Notes under the pieces: model-generated
Seen by the model: the letters and a program-made list of their open reading frames with translations, nothing else
The model's database searches: none
Told to the model about the DNA's origin: nothing
Origin: Chelydra serpentina
Lineage: Eukaryota > Chordata > Testudines > Chelydridae
Reading direction: 5' to 3'
Length of the DNA: 64,000 bases
Assembly (NCBI GenBank): GCA_037349315.1
Contig: JBAIAC010000048.1
Location: 36,024,501 to 36,088,500 of the forward strand
Made by a program: the position numbers and the translations under genes
In this document: one piece after another, positions 12,301 to 26,900 of the stretch
Numbering within the stretch: position 1 is the first letter of the stretch
How the letters are laid out: the number at the start of each line of letters is the position of its first letter

Positions 12301-15300
12301 GTTATTTCAGAAAAGAGAACTACACAAAAATGAGGAAGTTAGTTAAACAAAAATTAAAAGAGACAGTGCCAAAAGTGAAATCTCTGCAAGCTGCATGGAA
12401 ACCTTTCAAAGACACCATAACAGATGCTCAATTTAAATGTATATCACAAATTAAAAAACATAGTAAGAAGACCAAAATAGTGCCATCGTGGCTAAACAAC
12501 GAAGTAAAAGAAGCAGTTAAAGACATCCTTTAAAAAGTGGAAGTAAAATCCTATTGAGGAAAATAGAAAGGAGCATAAATTCTGGCAAGTGAAGTATAAA
12601 AATATAATTAGGAAGGCCAAAAAAGAATGTGAAGAACAGATAGCCAAAGACTCAAAAATAACAGCAAAACATTTTAAAGTACATCAGAAGTAGGAAGCCT
12701 GCTAATCAGCCAGTGGGGGCACTGGACTATCTATATGCACTCAAGGAAGATAAGGCCATTGCAGAGAAACTAAATTAATTCTTTGCATCAGTCTTCACAG
12801 CTGAGGATGTGAGGGAGATTCCCAAACCTGAGCCATTCTTTTTAGGTGATGAATCTGAGAAACTGTCCCAGATTGAGGTATCCTTAGAGGAGGTTTTGGA
12901 ACAACTTGATAAATTAAACAGTAAATAAGTCACCAGGACCAGATGGTATTCACCCAAGAGTTCTGAAGGAACTCAAATGTAAAATTGCAGAACTACTAAC
13001 TGTGGATGGAACCTATCATTTAAATCAGCTTCTGTACCAAATGACTGGAGGATAGCTAATGTGATGCCAATTTAAAAAAAAAAAAAAAAAAAATGACTCC
13101 AGAGGCGATCCCGGCAATTACAGGCCAGTAAGCCTAATTTCAGTACTAGGCAAATTGGTTGAAACTATAGTAAAGAACAGAATTATCAGACACATAGATG
13201 AACACGAAATGTTGGGGAAGACTCAACATTGTTTTTGTAAAGGGAAATCATGCCTCACCAATGTACTCGAATTCTTTGAGTGGGTCAACAAGCATGTGGA
13301 CAAGGGTGATCCGGTGGACATACTGTAGTTGGGCTTTCAGAAATCCTTTGATACAGTCCCTCAACAAAGGCTCTTAAGCAAAATAAGATGTCATGGGATA
13401 AGAGGGAAGGTCCTCTCATGGATCAGTAACTGGTTAAAAGATAGGAAACAAAGGGTAGGGATAAATGTCAGCTTTCAAAATGGAGAGCAGAAAATAGTGG
13501 TATTGCACAGGAGTATGTACTGGGACCAATCTTATTCAACATATTCATGAATGATCTGGAGAAAGGGTGAGGTGGCAAAATTTGCAGAATATACAAAACT
13601 ACTCAAGATAGTTAAGCCCCAAGCAGACTGCGAAGAGTTACAAAGATATCTCACAAAACTGGGTGACTGAGCAATGAAACAGCAGATGAAATTCAATGTT
13701 GATAAATGCATAAGTAATGCACACTGGAAAACATAACTCCAACTATACATATAAAATGATAGGGTCTAAATTAATTGTTACCACTCAAGAAAGATCTTGG
13801 AGTCATAGTGGATAGCTCTCTGAAAACATCCACTCATGTGCAGCAGCAATCAAAAAAGCTAAGAGAGGGATAGATAAGAAAACAGAAAATATCATATTGC
13901 CTCTATTAAATCCATGGTACACCCACATCTTGAATACTGCATGCAAATCTGGTCACTCCATCTCAAAAACAATACATTAGAATTGGAAAAGGTACAGAAA
14001 AGGGCAAAAATGATTAGGGGTATGGAACAGCTTTCTGTATGAGAAGAGGTTACTAGGACTGAGGCTCTTCAGCTTGGAAAAGAGACGACTAAAGAGCAAT
14101 ATGATCAAGGTGTATAAAATCATGACTTCTGTGGAGAAAGTGAAAAAGGAATGTTATTTATTCCTTCTCATTACACAAGAACTAGGGGTCACCAAATAAA
14201 ATTAATAGGCAGCAGGTTTAAAAACAAACAAAAGGAAGTATTTCTTCACACAACACACTGTCAACCTGTAGAACTCTGCCAGAGGATGTTGTGAAGACCA
14301 AGACTATAACAGCGTTCAAAGAAGAAAAAACTAGATAAGTTCATGGAGGATAAGTCCATCAATGGCTATTAACTAGGATGGGCAGGGATGCAAAAAAAAA
14401 GCTCTGAAGTGTCCCTAGTCTCTGTTGGCTAGAAGCTGGGAATCGGCGACAGGGGATGGGTCACTTGATTACCTGTTCTGTTAATTCCTTCTGAAGCACC
14501 TGGCATTGACCACTGTCAGAAGACAAGATACTGGGCTAGATGGACCATTTGTCTGACCCAGTATGGCCGTTCTTATATTCTCTCAGTCATGCTCAGAAAC
14601 ACTAGCCCAGGTCAGTGATCCACTTCACTATTCCAATGCTACACAAGTCCTCCCTGACCGCCTCCCAATGCATCTGTTTTTTTCTGGATTGGTCCTTTGC
14701 AACGCAAGCTTCTTAAGGAAAAAAATGTCTGTGTGTCTTACAAATCACTGACCACTTTTATTAAAGTAAAAAATAAGGAATCATACAAATCTGGCTCTTG
14801 CAGAGCAAAAACCAAAATTTGCAATACAAATGCACTGTAAAGTCACTTCACAATTGTCATCTGAAATACCATCTCAAGCCCATTTAAGAAACAGTCAATA
14901 TCTTGGCCAAATGAACAAAGGTGGGTAATGTGACTCAGGAAAGGGACACTGTGCTACTTAACTTTCCCTCAAATGGGAAGTTATTTGGGGTAGTGGATAT
15001 AGTGCTCTATCACCACCTTGACCACTGACATTCAAGGAGTTTTGCATGTGGGCTAGTGGCTCGGATGGAGAAGAGTTGAACTAATTTCACCGAGAGCCTT
15101 GAACCCAATGAAGCTTAAGCCTTAGGCTACTTAGGAGAGAACAGAACAGGAACCCAGCAACAACAATGCAGTAACATATATACTAGAGACGTGAACCCTT
15201 AGAACTTTAATTCCTTAAGCAATTAAGTTAACTGTTCTCTCCTGGTAAAAAGAATAAAAATAAATTGTAGAATTTGGTTGTGTTTACATATTCAGACCAG

Positions 15301-18300
15301 GAATAGCAACTACAACATTCAAATTTGTCTGCTTAAATTAATGGCATTATTTGCGCAAGGAAGGCGCTCAGGATATGGCCCCTAGTTATTTGTGTTAAAA
15401 TAAGAAAGACATTTCAGGCAAAATACAGCAATTATACCCATTTTTCCAATAACCATTCTGCCATTTTTTCTTAAGAAAAAGAAATGTCCTATGAAATGTC
15501 ACAATAAAACAATCTCCTTACTCTCAGTAGATATAGAAACTAAAGTTTAATACCAAAAATTTCATATTGTTCTCATGAAGGCAGCAATTCTGAGTCACAA
15601 ATGTACCTGCTTGAGCTAAGTGATTTACCATGCAAAAATCAGCCGAACAGATGTCTAGTACACACAGAGGGCCATTGTTACACACTTTTATTAATAAGCT
15701 TCCGAGGTTCTTGTTTTGAGCCCCATCAGGCTGGATAGGTCTGCTTTTTGGTCATTTATCTAATATTATGGGGAGCTATTTCTCATATATAATCATAGAA
15801 CTCGAAGGAACCTCAAGAGGTCATCTAGTCCAGTCCCCTGCACTCATTGGCAGGACTAAGTATTATAGACAACCACTGGTAGGTGTTTGTCCAACCTGCT
15901 CTTAAAAAACCCCAATCATGGAGATTCCACAGCCTTTCTAGATAATTTATTCCAGTACTTAACCACCTTGACAGTTAGGAAGTTTTTCCTAATGTCCAAC
16001 CTAAACTGCCCTTGCTGCAATTTAAGCCCATTGCTTTTTGTCCTATCCTCAGAGGTTAAGAACAATCATTTTTCTCCCGCCTTGTTGTAACAACTTTTTA
16101 TGTACTTGAAACTGTTATGTTCCCTCTCAGTCTTCTCTTCTCCAGATTGAAAAAATTGGGTTTGTTTAATCTTTCCTCATAGGTCATGTTTTCTAGACCT
16201 TTAATCTTTTTTTTTTTTGCTCTTCTCTGGATTCTCTCCAATTTGTCCACATCTTTCCTGATATGTGGCACCCAGAACTGGACACAATACTCCAATTGAG
16301 GCCTAATCAGCGCGGAGTAGAGCGGAAGAATTACTTCTCGTGTCTTGCTTACAATACTCCTGCTAATACATCCCAGAATGATGTTTGCTTTTTTTGCAAC
16401 AGCATTAAACTGCTGACTCATATTTAGCTTATGATCCACTATGACCCCCAGATCCCTTTCCGCAGTACTCCTTCCTTGGCAGTCATTTCCCATCTGGAGG
16501 ATCACCAACGATCTGGAGGATGGTGTGGACTGCACCCTTAGCAAGTTTGCAGATGACACTAAACTGGGAGGAATGGTTGATATGCTGGAAGGTAGGGATA
16601 GGATACAGAGGGACCTAGACAAATTCGAGGATTGGGCCAAAAGAAATCTGATGAGGTTCAACAAGGACAAGTGCAGAGTCCTGCACTTAGGACGGAAGAA
16701 TCCCATGCACTGCTACAGACTAGGGACCGAATGGCTGGGCAGCAGTTCTGCAGAAAAGGACCTAGGGGTTACAGTGGATGAAAAGCTGAATATGAGTCAA
16801 CAGTGTGCCCTTGTTGCCAAGGAGGCTAATGGCATTTTGGGCTGTATAAGTAGGGGCATTTCCAGCAGATCGAGGGACGTGATTATTCCCCTCTATTCGG
16901 CACTGGTGAGGCCTCATTTGGAGTACTGTGTCCAGTTTTGGGCCCCACACTACAAGAAGGATGTGGATAAATTGGAAAGAGTCCAGCGAAGGGCAACAAA
17001 AATGATTAAGGGCTGGAGCACATGACTTATGAGGAGAGGCTGAGGGAACTGGGATTGTTTAGCCTGCAGAAGAGAAGAATGAGGGGGGATTTGATAGCTG
17101 CTTTCAACTACCTGAAAGGGGGTTCCAAAGAGGCTGGATCTAGACTGTTCTCAGCGGTAGAAGATGACAGAACAAGGAGTAATGGTCTCAAGTTGCAGAG
17201 GGGGAGGTTTAGGTTGGATATTAGGAAAAACTTTTTCACTAGTAGGGTGGTGAAGAACTGGAATGGGTTACCTAGGGAGGTGGTGGAATCTCCTTCCTTA
17301 GAGGTTTTTAAGGTCAGGCTTGACAAAGCCCTGGCTGGGATGATTTAAGTTGGGGTTGGTCCTGCTTTGAGCAGAGGGTTGGACTAGATGACCTCCTGAG
17401 GTCCCTTCCAACCCTGAGATTCTATGATTTTGTATGTGTGCAACTGATTGTTCCTTCCTAAGTTTAGTACTTTGATTTGTCCTTATTGAATTTCATCCGA
17501 TTTACTTCAGACCATTTCTCCAGATCATTCTGAATTTTAATCCTATCCTCCAAAGAACTTGCAACCCCTCCCAGCTTGGTATCGTCCGCAAGCTTTATAA
17601 GTGTACTCTATATGCCATTATCTAAATAATTGATGAAGATATTGAACAGAACCTGACCCAGAACTGATCCCTGCGGGACCCCACTCATTATGCCATTTCC
17701 AGCATGACTGTGAACCACTAATAACTACTCTCTGGGAATGATTTACCAACCAGTTATGCACCCACATTATGCAGCTATATTAATTTGAAATCAACTCCTT
17801 TTGTCCTAAGTGTTATATAGAAAACTTCTAAAAGGAATACAAAGGCATTTTATTTTATGGAATTTGGAATAGATGGCAAAATATGTAATTGTGCATGATT
17901 TCAGGTGAAGGTAAAAATCACAGGCATCTGGAGATCTATTCTTCTAGATAACGGATTTAGGTATACAAGGTCTCCAATTTCCCACAAAAATTTCTACTTT
18001 GTAAACTTAGTAAAGTTTTACTTTAGCCATGGGAATAAAAAAAGGTTTTTTTGTTGCCTCCTTGCTAGACAGGCATGACTCAAACCATTTTCATCTACAT
18101 TCATTCTCTGAAACTTCCTCCAGCTTTGCTGGATAACAAAAGCTTTTTCTAATAACCAAAGTTCGAGAATGAATTTTGAAAGTTGTCTTTTCAACTCTTT
18201 CCTCTACTGTAACTTTGTTACTTCTTTTCTGTTTACAAATGTGATGCATAGGTCCCAATCCTTCAAAGGCTTATTTAGGTGATTAACTTCCCATAACAGT

Positions 18301-21300
18301 ACATACCGTGAAACAGATGCACAAACCTTTGCAGGATTGTAGCCCTCCTTTGTTGATAGCTTTTGTGACTGTGGAAGTTTTAAGAGATTACCTCAGAAGG
18401 AACAAAACTATTTGTAGTAAACATCTAATTCAGCTCCAAACTGTGCAGGTAAATTTGAAAGCAACTTTATAGTAGTTCACCAAATGTTTATTAGGTATTT
18501 GGCATTGCAAGCTCTCTGTCTTGTATAGCCTGCACCATATACCATGCAAAAAGTTCTGATTGTTTTGGGTTAAACAGTTTTGTGTCATTTTAAAATTATT
18601 TTATAATGTAAGTATATATCTGATGATAGTACTGAAAAGCCAATCCAGGATTGGGACTTTATATATTTGTACAACACCAAGCACAAATGGGTCCCTGATC
18701 CCTAACTAAGACCTTTCGGTACTACCATGATAGAAATAGCAGTAATCAATTGTGTTGGACACTGTACAGAGAATCTCTGCCCTGGAGAGACTGCAATCTA
18801 AACATGCTGTCCAAAAGCTGGGTTTTGTTAACACCTATTTAACTGAAATGACCTATAAACAATAGGAAGAAAAAATTTCTTTGCTAAGGGCTGGTCTACA
18901 CTAAACCCCCCTGTCGAACTAAGATACGCAACTTCAGCTACGTTAATAACGTAGCTGAAGTCGAAGTCTCTTAGTTCGAACTTACCTGTGGTCCACACGC
19001 GGCACGCAGGCTCCCCCGTCGACTCCGCCTGCTCCGTTCATGGAGCAGGATTACCAGCGTCGACGGGGGAGCACTTCCTGGTTCGATTTATCGCGTCTAG
19101 ACAAGACTCGATAAATCGAACCCAGAAGATCGATTGGACTCCTCCGACGCGACGGGTGAGTATAGACGTACCCTTAGATTCCACAATCCCTACTCTTTCA
19201 ATTACATGCTGGGAAAATTCACAGTAAACATCTAAGGCCTCTAACGAATCCTCCAACAAAACCATAGAAAAGTAATCACACAGGATTACTTTCAGGTCAT
19301 CTTTGTAAATCATGAAGCAGCTAAAAAAAGCACATAAGCCTATTTCCCCCTCTCTGCATATTTGTGAGTCAACTTTAAAGGTGTTTGTTTTTGAAAAATA
19401 GTATGGACTATTAAATATCACAGACAAAAATGATCATGCTAATTAAATTTAGAGTGCACAGCAGTGTAAAAGCATATTTTTAAATGATGACCAAGCTTCA
19501 CTTTTCTGGGATGAAAATACCGGTTTGTCAAATTTATGATTTAACATGAATTTATAAACAAAAGTGAAATTACAGAAAAAGTAGCAATGATTAGAGTGTC
19601 TCAGAATGCCATTATAGATTGCAGTGGTTATAAATTCAATTCACTAGATTTATTTTGACTTAGATTTAACAAACTATATATAAATGTTAATCGTGTATGA
19701 TATTTCAAATATTACATTTTGCCAATTTATTAGATGTGCTCACTCAGGAATAATAGTTCTATTCTAATAAAATAGAAAAATTTCATTATAATTTACTGCT
19801 TCTCAGTTATATGACAGTATTAAACAAATGAAATCTGATTGCTTTATTTCCCATTTTGTGTGACATACTAAAATATTAACATACCATAAAAATATGTTTT
19901 AGGATGCATGTGATTGTATCTACAGTTAACCATCTGTCTATCTTCATTAGTTAATCCCATTTTTAAGGGTTTTTTTAAACTGGTCCTAAAAAAAAAATTA
20001 CCTAAAGGCAAACTAACACTGTGAACCAGAAAAAAATTATTTTCTTGCCTTAGGAGCTGATCTTGCAACCTACACTCACACAGTAGTTTTTACTTGCAAT
20101 TCCACTAAGCTCAATGTGGTTACCTGTGTAAGGACTTCTCTACTTCCAGCTACATATGATCACAGTAGAATTCCAGATATTAATCACAAAATCAAGTGGG
20201 GGTTACTCTTGGAAGCAAGTGTGACTTCTTAGGGGGGAGAACGGGCTGAACAGAATTACTGCTGCATTGATATTAATGACTCTGTACAACTATAAAAATG
20301 TATTAGCTAAACACTAGTAACAGATGTCCACAGTGTTTCTAAAAATGTTATTCCCAGCAACTACCACCTTACAACAAGATCCCCAGGTAAAGTATTAAGG
20401 GGAAATAGGCAATAAGAATAAATTGCCTACACAGTAAAAAAAAAAAAGACCCACAGTAAATTTTGCACTGAAATCTGAAGGGGGAAAAAAGTGCTAAACT
20501 TTCAAGAGAACCAGTTTATATAAAGGTAAAAAACAACAACAACCATCTCACACATCCCCTGAGTTAAAATACTATAATGGACTAATTTACGAAGTGAAAA
20601 CATGTAGGAAATGGATTATTCAGATGCCTTTAAATTCTTCACAAATAGAAAAAATGATTATTCGCATTTACATTTTAAAGTTATGTAAGCATAATACATT
20701 TGCAATACCCATTACAGGCATAAAAATAATTACAAGTCTAAGTATACATGAGCCATGATGAAGTACATTATGTCTACTATCCATGTAAGAATCCTTTGGA
20801 TAAGCTGCAGTCTACTGAAATGGAAAGAGCTATGCAATTAATGTCTACTGAATCTACCACTTCTCACTCGTACTCTTGAAGTTGTGTACCATGAGCAAGA
20901 GACACTTGATCTATTTGAAGTACTTTGTGAACCCTACTGTAAGTAAAAAAGTACAATAAGGGAAGAATCTACACCCAGCCTTAGGTTCATGCCTCAAACT
21001 GATGAGATCCAGCTACACATAACAAAATTATAATGCTCATTTAACAGCTTCAGTCTATTGGGTTTCATTATTCGGAATACTATAATGTACACACTATAGT
21101 AAACTATCCTACAGCTCCCTCTGCTGTGTCCTCCTGCTCTACATACAGTATGTTCTTGACAAGTGATTCTCAAACTTTTGTACTGGTGACCAAGCCTGAG
21201 TGCAACCCCCCTTATTAATTAAGAACTCTTTTTAATATATCTAACACCATTATAAATACTGGATGCAAAGCAGGGTCCGCAGTGGAGGCTGACAGCTCGT

Positions 21301-23935
21301 GACCCCCTACCCACTCATGTAATAACCTCATGACCCCCTGAGGGGTCCTGACCCCCAGTTTGAGAATCCCTGTTCTTGACCTTTATACTTTAGCTACAGA
21401 ATGTATCATAGCCATTAAATAAACTAGGGAACCAGGCTGTCTCATGCAGAATTAATACCCATTGTTCCATTACTATGACATTTATTTTCTTTCAAATAAT
21501 ATTAGACTTATCAATTCCCTTGCTACATGAATTGGTTTTTTTTAAACTGATTCACTATTCTTTTTTAAACACGGTTCACTTAATTCTTATGCCACACTGT
21601 ACAGAATAGCCAGACTAAGTGCCAAGGGCACCAGCAACTTACTATTTGTGCAACATAAGATCTAGAGTAGTACTAGTGCTGTAAATATATAAACACTCAA
21701 ACAGAAAATTTAAAATGATATGTGACTGAACAGAATACCACTTTATGCAGTCCAACGCAGCATTTCTCAAATGCAGCCACCCTGGCTGCATGCAGCCACC
21801 AGGGGCTTTTTTTGTAGCCACAGCCTCCTGGGCTGTGATTGGGGGAGAAGAGAGGGGACCAAAGTAGTGGCCCCTCTCCCTCCCTCTGGACCCACCGCCT
21901 TGTTGTTGGTTGCTGGGGTGGCCAGCAGGGGTTGCGCCCTGCCATCCTCTGGAGACACCTGGGGCACAATGCTGGAGGAGCAGGCAACCCATGAGTTCCC
22001 CACCTTCCCAGGAGTGGTAGGGCTCAGGCTTTGGGCTTCAGCCCTGGGGTGGCAGGGCAGGCGGCTCCGGCCATGGGGCTTTGGGCTCCCACCCCAGGCT
22101 CTGGCAGTTGCTGGGGCCTGCCACTGCACAAATATTTTGTCCCTGGGCCCGAGCTGCAGGGTTTCGGGCTCAGCCAATGGGGCTTCAGGTTCCAGCCTCC
22201 CACCCTCCATCCTGAGCTTAATTTATCCCCAGACTTGCCAGGGCTGAGTAAGTCTGCTGTAAAAATATCACTTTTCACAACAGACTTACTAGCTAGCAAT
22301 AAATAAATTACAATGATTTGGACGTGTATATGTGCATATTTGTTTTTCCTAAAGCTAATTAAGTATTTTAAGAAAAAAAGTCAGAGAGGCCACCAAAAAA
22401 TTTGTCCTGAGAATCCCTAACGGCTCTTCTGAAATGGGTTTTGCAGTAATATAGAACACTGCTTAATTCAAAGTTTTAAGCAGCACCAAAAATAACCACA
22501 TTAATGGCAATGGTCTATTATACAAATGATAAGGATTATAAAGAAAAGGGCTATTACAACAGTGCTGTGGTATACACTTATTTTATGAAATGTGAATTAT
22601 ATTAGAAGAAAAAATAATTTTATTATACTTTCAACTTTGAAGAAGGGAGGTAACCTCAATGACTGCAAATGTAATTAATTTTAATACCTAATACCCTGGG
22701 TAAGTCGGACTTTAAAATATATGTTTATAAGCAGTGGTAGATTTCAAAGTGTATAGAGAGTGGTAAAATTAGTCCATTTTCTCCGGTTTCTTTCTGCACA
22801 GTTCAGTCTAAAGGATGATATTTTTTACTTGTTTTACACAAATCATGCTTTTTATATCAGAGAAGGAGAAATATCTGCAACAGCATTGCCGGAAATACCT
22901 GTCAGAGAGAGAAGCTACTGTTTCTACTGGTCTGCAGATATAAAGACTATGGGTGAAATCCTCTCCCATTGAAGTCAATGGAAGTTTTGCAATTGACTTC
23001 AGTGGCACCAGGATTTCAGTCTATGCCTACTGCCATATGCTACTGCCATATCCAAGTATCTTGGCTAACAGGAATGTAGACAATGTTTGTCTTTAGATAG
23101 TCCCCTCAATTCAAGTTATGTACAATGCAACATGTGTATAAGAGGGCTGTGCCAGACAAACACAGATTCAAGTGCTTGGAATGCTAAAGGAGGCAACACA
23201 AAAACAGTACTAGGACAACACAAAAACAGACTACTCAAGACTAGATGATACTGTAGTCACAATGTGCCATGGAACAAATGGCGTTTAAGGCAGAGGTTTT
23301 GGATTTCCTGGAAGTAAAGTGAAGGAGCGTTGCAGGCCTTAGGGTGGCAGTTCCAGGTGTGTAAGTTGGCATAGAAGTGCAAAGGTCAGACTGAGCAAAG
23401 ATGACAAAGGCTGTAGTAAGGCGAATCACTTCCAAAAAACATTCCAAAAAAATAATTAAATTGATTAACAGAGAATCATATTACTCAGTTTTAAAGCTAC
23501 TTCCTCCAATAAACATCCCAGTAGCCCTATTTACTTAACTTAAAATCTGTTGTACACATTTTGACAGTTCCAAAAAATCTGAAACATGAAATTGATACCT
23601 TGCCTGTTTCTCACCTAAGATACAGTTGCTGCCCTTAAAATTGCCAATTGTATATATGAAGCTTTGAATAATTTTATAATAAAAACTTTAAATTGCTTAA
23701 GACACTCAAGTATTCAGCAGTATTTGTTTTTTCCCTATACTACATTCAAGGAAGTATGGAATAAATCCAAATGCAAGTAGACAATGTTAAAGCAAAAAAA
23801 TTGAAGTTTTTAAGGAACGACCCACTCTAGTTGAAGTCTGGATATTTTAAAGAATAGCTTAATAAAGAATCCCATTATTTATAGTCTCCAATTTAGAGTG
23901 TGAGTGTGTGAGTGTGTGATTACACATATGTAAAG

Positions 23936-23966
<31 letters not shown>

Positions 23967-26900
23967 TAGTAACTACGTACTTGAAATAAGCAAAACAAAC
24001 AACAACGTTTAAGATACTAGAGGGTCAGGGCCACAGATATATCTGGGTAGAAACTTGAACATTTAAATGTTATTTTCAAACAACAAAATACAAGAGAATT
24101 AGTTCTAAAGTCATGTCTTACCAGAAGATGAAGCAGTTCCCTCATCTCGGTCATGTTTCTCATGCCATTCCATTGTTCGATAGTAACTGAGCATGACTTC
24201 CCAGAGTGCTTTGCAGAGGTCAGCAAGACATGGAATGTAGCTGTCTGATGTAATATGCTACAGAAAAGAAAAGTTAGGCCTGTGAAAACACTAACAGTTC
24301 GGCTCAGTTTTCCGAATAAACAAAATAAGAGGCTATGCTGCCATTTGTTACCCAACATGTGATTGTGACGTGCTTAATATTCACAAGTTTTCGTTTAAAA
24401 TAAAAGTGTTTGAGAGAGTTGCTTTAGGTCTTATACTAGTTGCGGAACAGATACAATACAAACTGCACCATTAGAAGTTTACACAGTAATCCCTGTTTTG
24501 GAGGGGAATACATCAATTTGTGAATGTCCACTCAATGCTCGGCTCTTTACAAGGGCTAATTAGTTAAGATGCTGGTTTTGATATTTGGACCATTGTTCAC
24601 TAGAAACTGGACCAAGGCCAAGCCTTTATTTCACACGTATTTATCCTAATTGTATCTCTAGCACAGCCAGTATAAAAAGGGAGGTAGTGTGGTCTACTGG
24701 ACAGGGTACAGGACAGGGTTTGGAGATCTAGACTCTGCCCCTGGCTCTGACATTGGTCCACTGGGTGACCTTGTTGGACAGATTACTTTCTCTCTGTGCC
24801 TCTGTTTCCTCTCTCACCCTTTTCCTGCCTTGTCTATGTAGAGTGTAAGCTCCTCAAAGCAGGTTTTGTGTGTCTGCATTTGCACAGTGCCCAGTACAAT
24901 GGGGCCCCAATGTCGGTTAAAGGCTCTGGACACCACAGTAATTAAATTATTCAGATATGTGCAGTAGCACCTAGAGGCCAACTTGGTTGGGGCCCAAACT
25001 GTCTAGATCAAAGGCTAAGCAAAACCCCCTCAAAGACTGCCATTTGTGTTTTAAGATTTCATTAGGAGAGCAGACCAACCACCTCAAAAAGGTTTAAATT
25101 GAATACAATCCCTATTTCTAAACTGGGGTTATGCAGCAAGAAACCAAATACATTCATCTCCTCCAATTCAGCCCCTATCTGGTAAGGGCAAGCAGGGAGA
25201 GCACAGAGATCGTGCAATATATATGATGATAAACTCATCATTCTGGTTCATTTGCTGTCAAGAGGCAAAGCCTTAGAGCTGGATGAAAATTTGAAAGAAT
25301 GTGTCTGACTGAGTCTGCATTTTAGAGTGCTGTTGCTTTATGATGTTCATGTTTAAACGATCCCAGCTAGGCCTGAAATTAACACTTATATTAGGTGAAT
25401 CAAGTTGTGGTGAGTAGTTCATACATTTCTGCAATTTCTTTACCCAAAGTAGACTTCTGCAAGGTTAGGTTATGACAAAATACCTGATTTAACTTTTAAT
25501 GCTCAGTGAAGTTTGTTCAATGCCTGTACAAGGTTTCGAACATATGAGGTACCCACTCACGTAAAAATCAACGTGTCAAAGCCTTAGCCATTCTGTTTTA
25601 AACACACAAAATAATGGATTCCTATCCAAATTATCTAAAGTACCAAATACTACATACATAGGGCTAAAACTTTAGCACCAGTTTCATTTCAAGGAATTCA
25701 GTAAATAATCAAAAGATGTGATCTATTTGTGGTTTCTTAACACTGAGAATCCTTAGTGGTCAAAAGAAGTTTGAAGAAAATGTGGGTAATCATTTGAAAA
25801 TTAAGTGTGGTTTGATAGCAAATACTAAACTGGACAGATATACAAATAAATGTATGTGGAGGTTACTTAAGCCTTTCCCTTTTTTCAACTTTATCAGAAA
25901 GAATTATAATCTGAAATGGAGGCATTGTTTTATTTTCTACTCAGTCGTGTTCACTTGTCTCTCTCATTTGAGTAATATTCCTGGTTGTAACATACACTGC
26001 TCAGGCCATTCATATTCACTTACACTCTGCCACTGATTAAATACTCATGAGAATCATTCTTTAGAGTTAATATATGTCCCTGGTGAAAGTATCTTGAGAC
26101 CTCACATTAATCATTAAGTCTTTTCAGCTTTTTTATTATTAATTATAATTCTGGGCAGATTTCATATCAAGTCAACAGAATTGCACAGTGTATATAAGTT
26201 GGGCACCTGTGAGTACAATCTTCAACAACCATACTGCCATAAAATACCAAATAATAGCACCAGTTATCTCTAAAACTGGAAGAAAAGATGGCACTGTATT
26301 TAAGATAATAGAAAAAGGCTCCTGCTGATGTTATTCATAGACATATCATAGACTATATATAATGCCAAAACTAAGAGCAAAATTTTGTAGTATTATATTT
26401 TATTTATATTAAATTCTTTACCAGATGCTTAACACAATATTAACAATGATGGGGAAGGAATACAAGCAAAAACAGGGAAAGAACAGATTAAAGAATACTT
26501 AAATGAGTTAGCCGCCCAGGGTACATAAAGGGACAAGCTGAAGCTATCTTGTGATTATTTTTGAGAACTCCTGGAGGACAGTTGAGGTCCCGGAGGACTG
26601 GAGAAGGAGAAACACAGTACCTATATCTTTAAAAAGGGGAACAAAGAGGACCTGTGGATCTGTAGATCAGAAGGCCTAAGTGTTAAGTAATATCCAACAT
26701 GAATTTGGCAAGAATAATGCCAAATCAACCTAGTTTCCTTCTTTGACAGAGTTACTGGTGGATGGGGGAAGCTGTAAGATGCGATATATATCCTGATTTT
26801 AGTAAGGCTTTTCACACAGTTTCACATGACACTCTCATAAGCAAACTAGAAAAATGTACTCTAGGTGAAATTACTATAAGGCCATACTGAAAGAGTAGTT

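Larger units (their letters stand above)
9361..24121. other. 14.8-kb VPS50 intron between exons i and j
   Basis: The largest intron. Contents: an L2-like LINE, a 2.9-kb CR1 copy, the nested CR1 pair, a triple-hairpin MITE, two hAT elements, a short palindromic repeat (about 22943-23020) and a CA microsatellite. The intervals 9361-10200, 14590-15780, 17800-18650, 19180-21150 and 22420-22940 show no features that I can name. Confidence 0.65.

Noticed and set aside
16441..17348. Reverse-transcriptase frames considered as a host gene
   Set aside because: The text is CR1 ORF2, 5'-truncated, with a CR1 3' tail and a frameshift; it is a nested LINE insertion.
21767..22247. Overlapping 147- and 158-codon frames on opposite strands
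   Set aside because: Both lie in the GC-rich interior of a hAT-type element and have no protein family features.
24017..24121. Extension of the exon i reading frame on the minus strand
   Set aside because: Only 24122-24257 matches VPS50; the rest of the frame is intron, starting with a clear GTAAGA donor.
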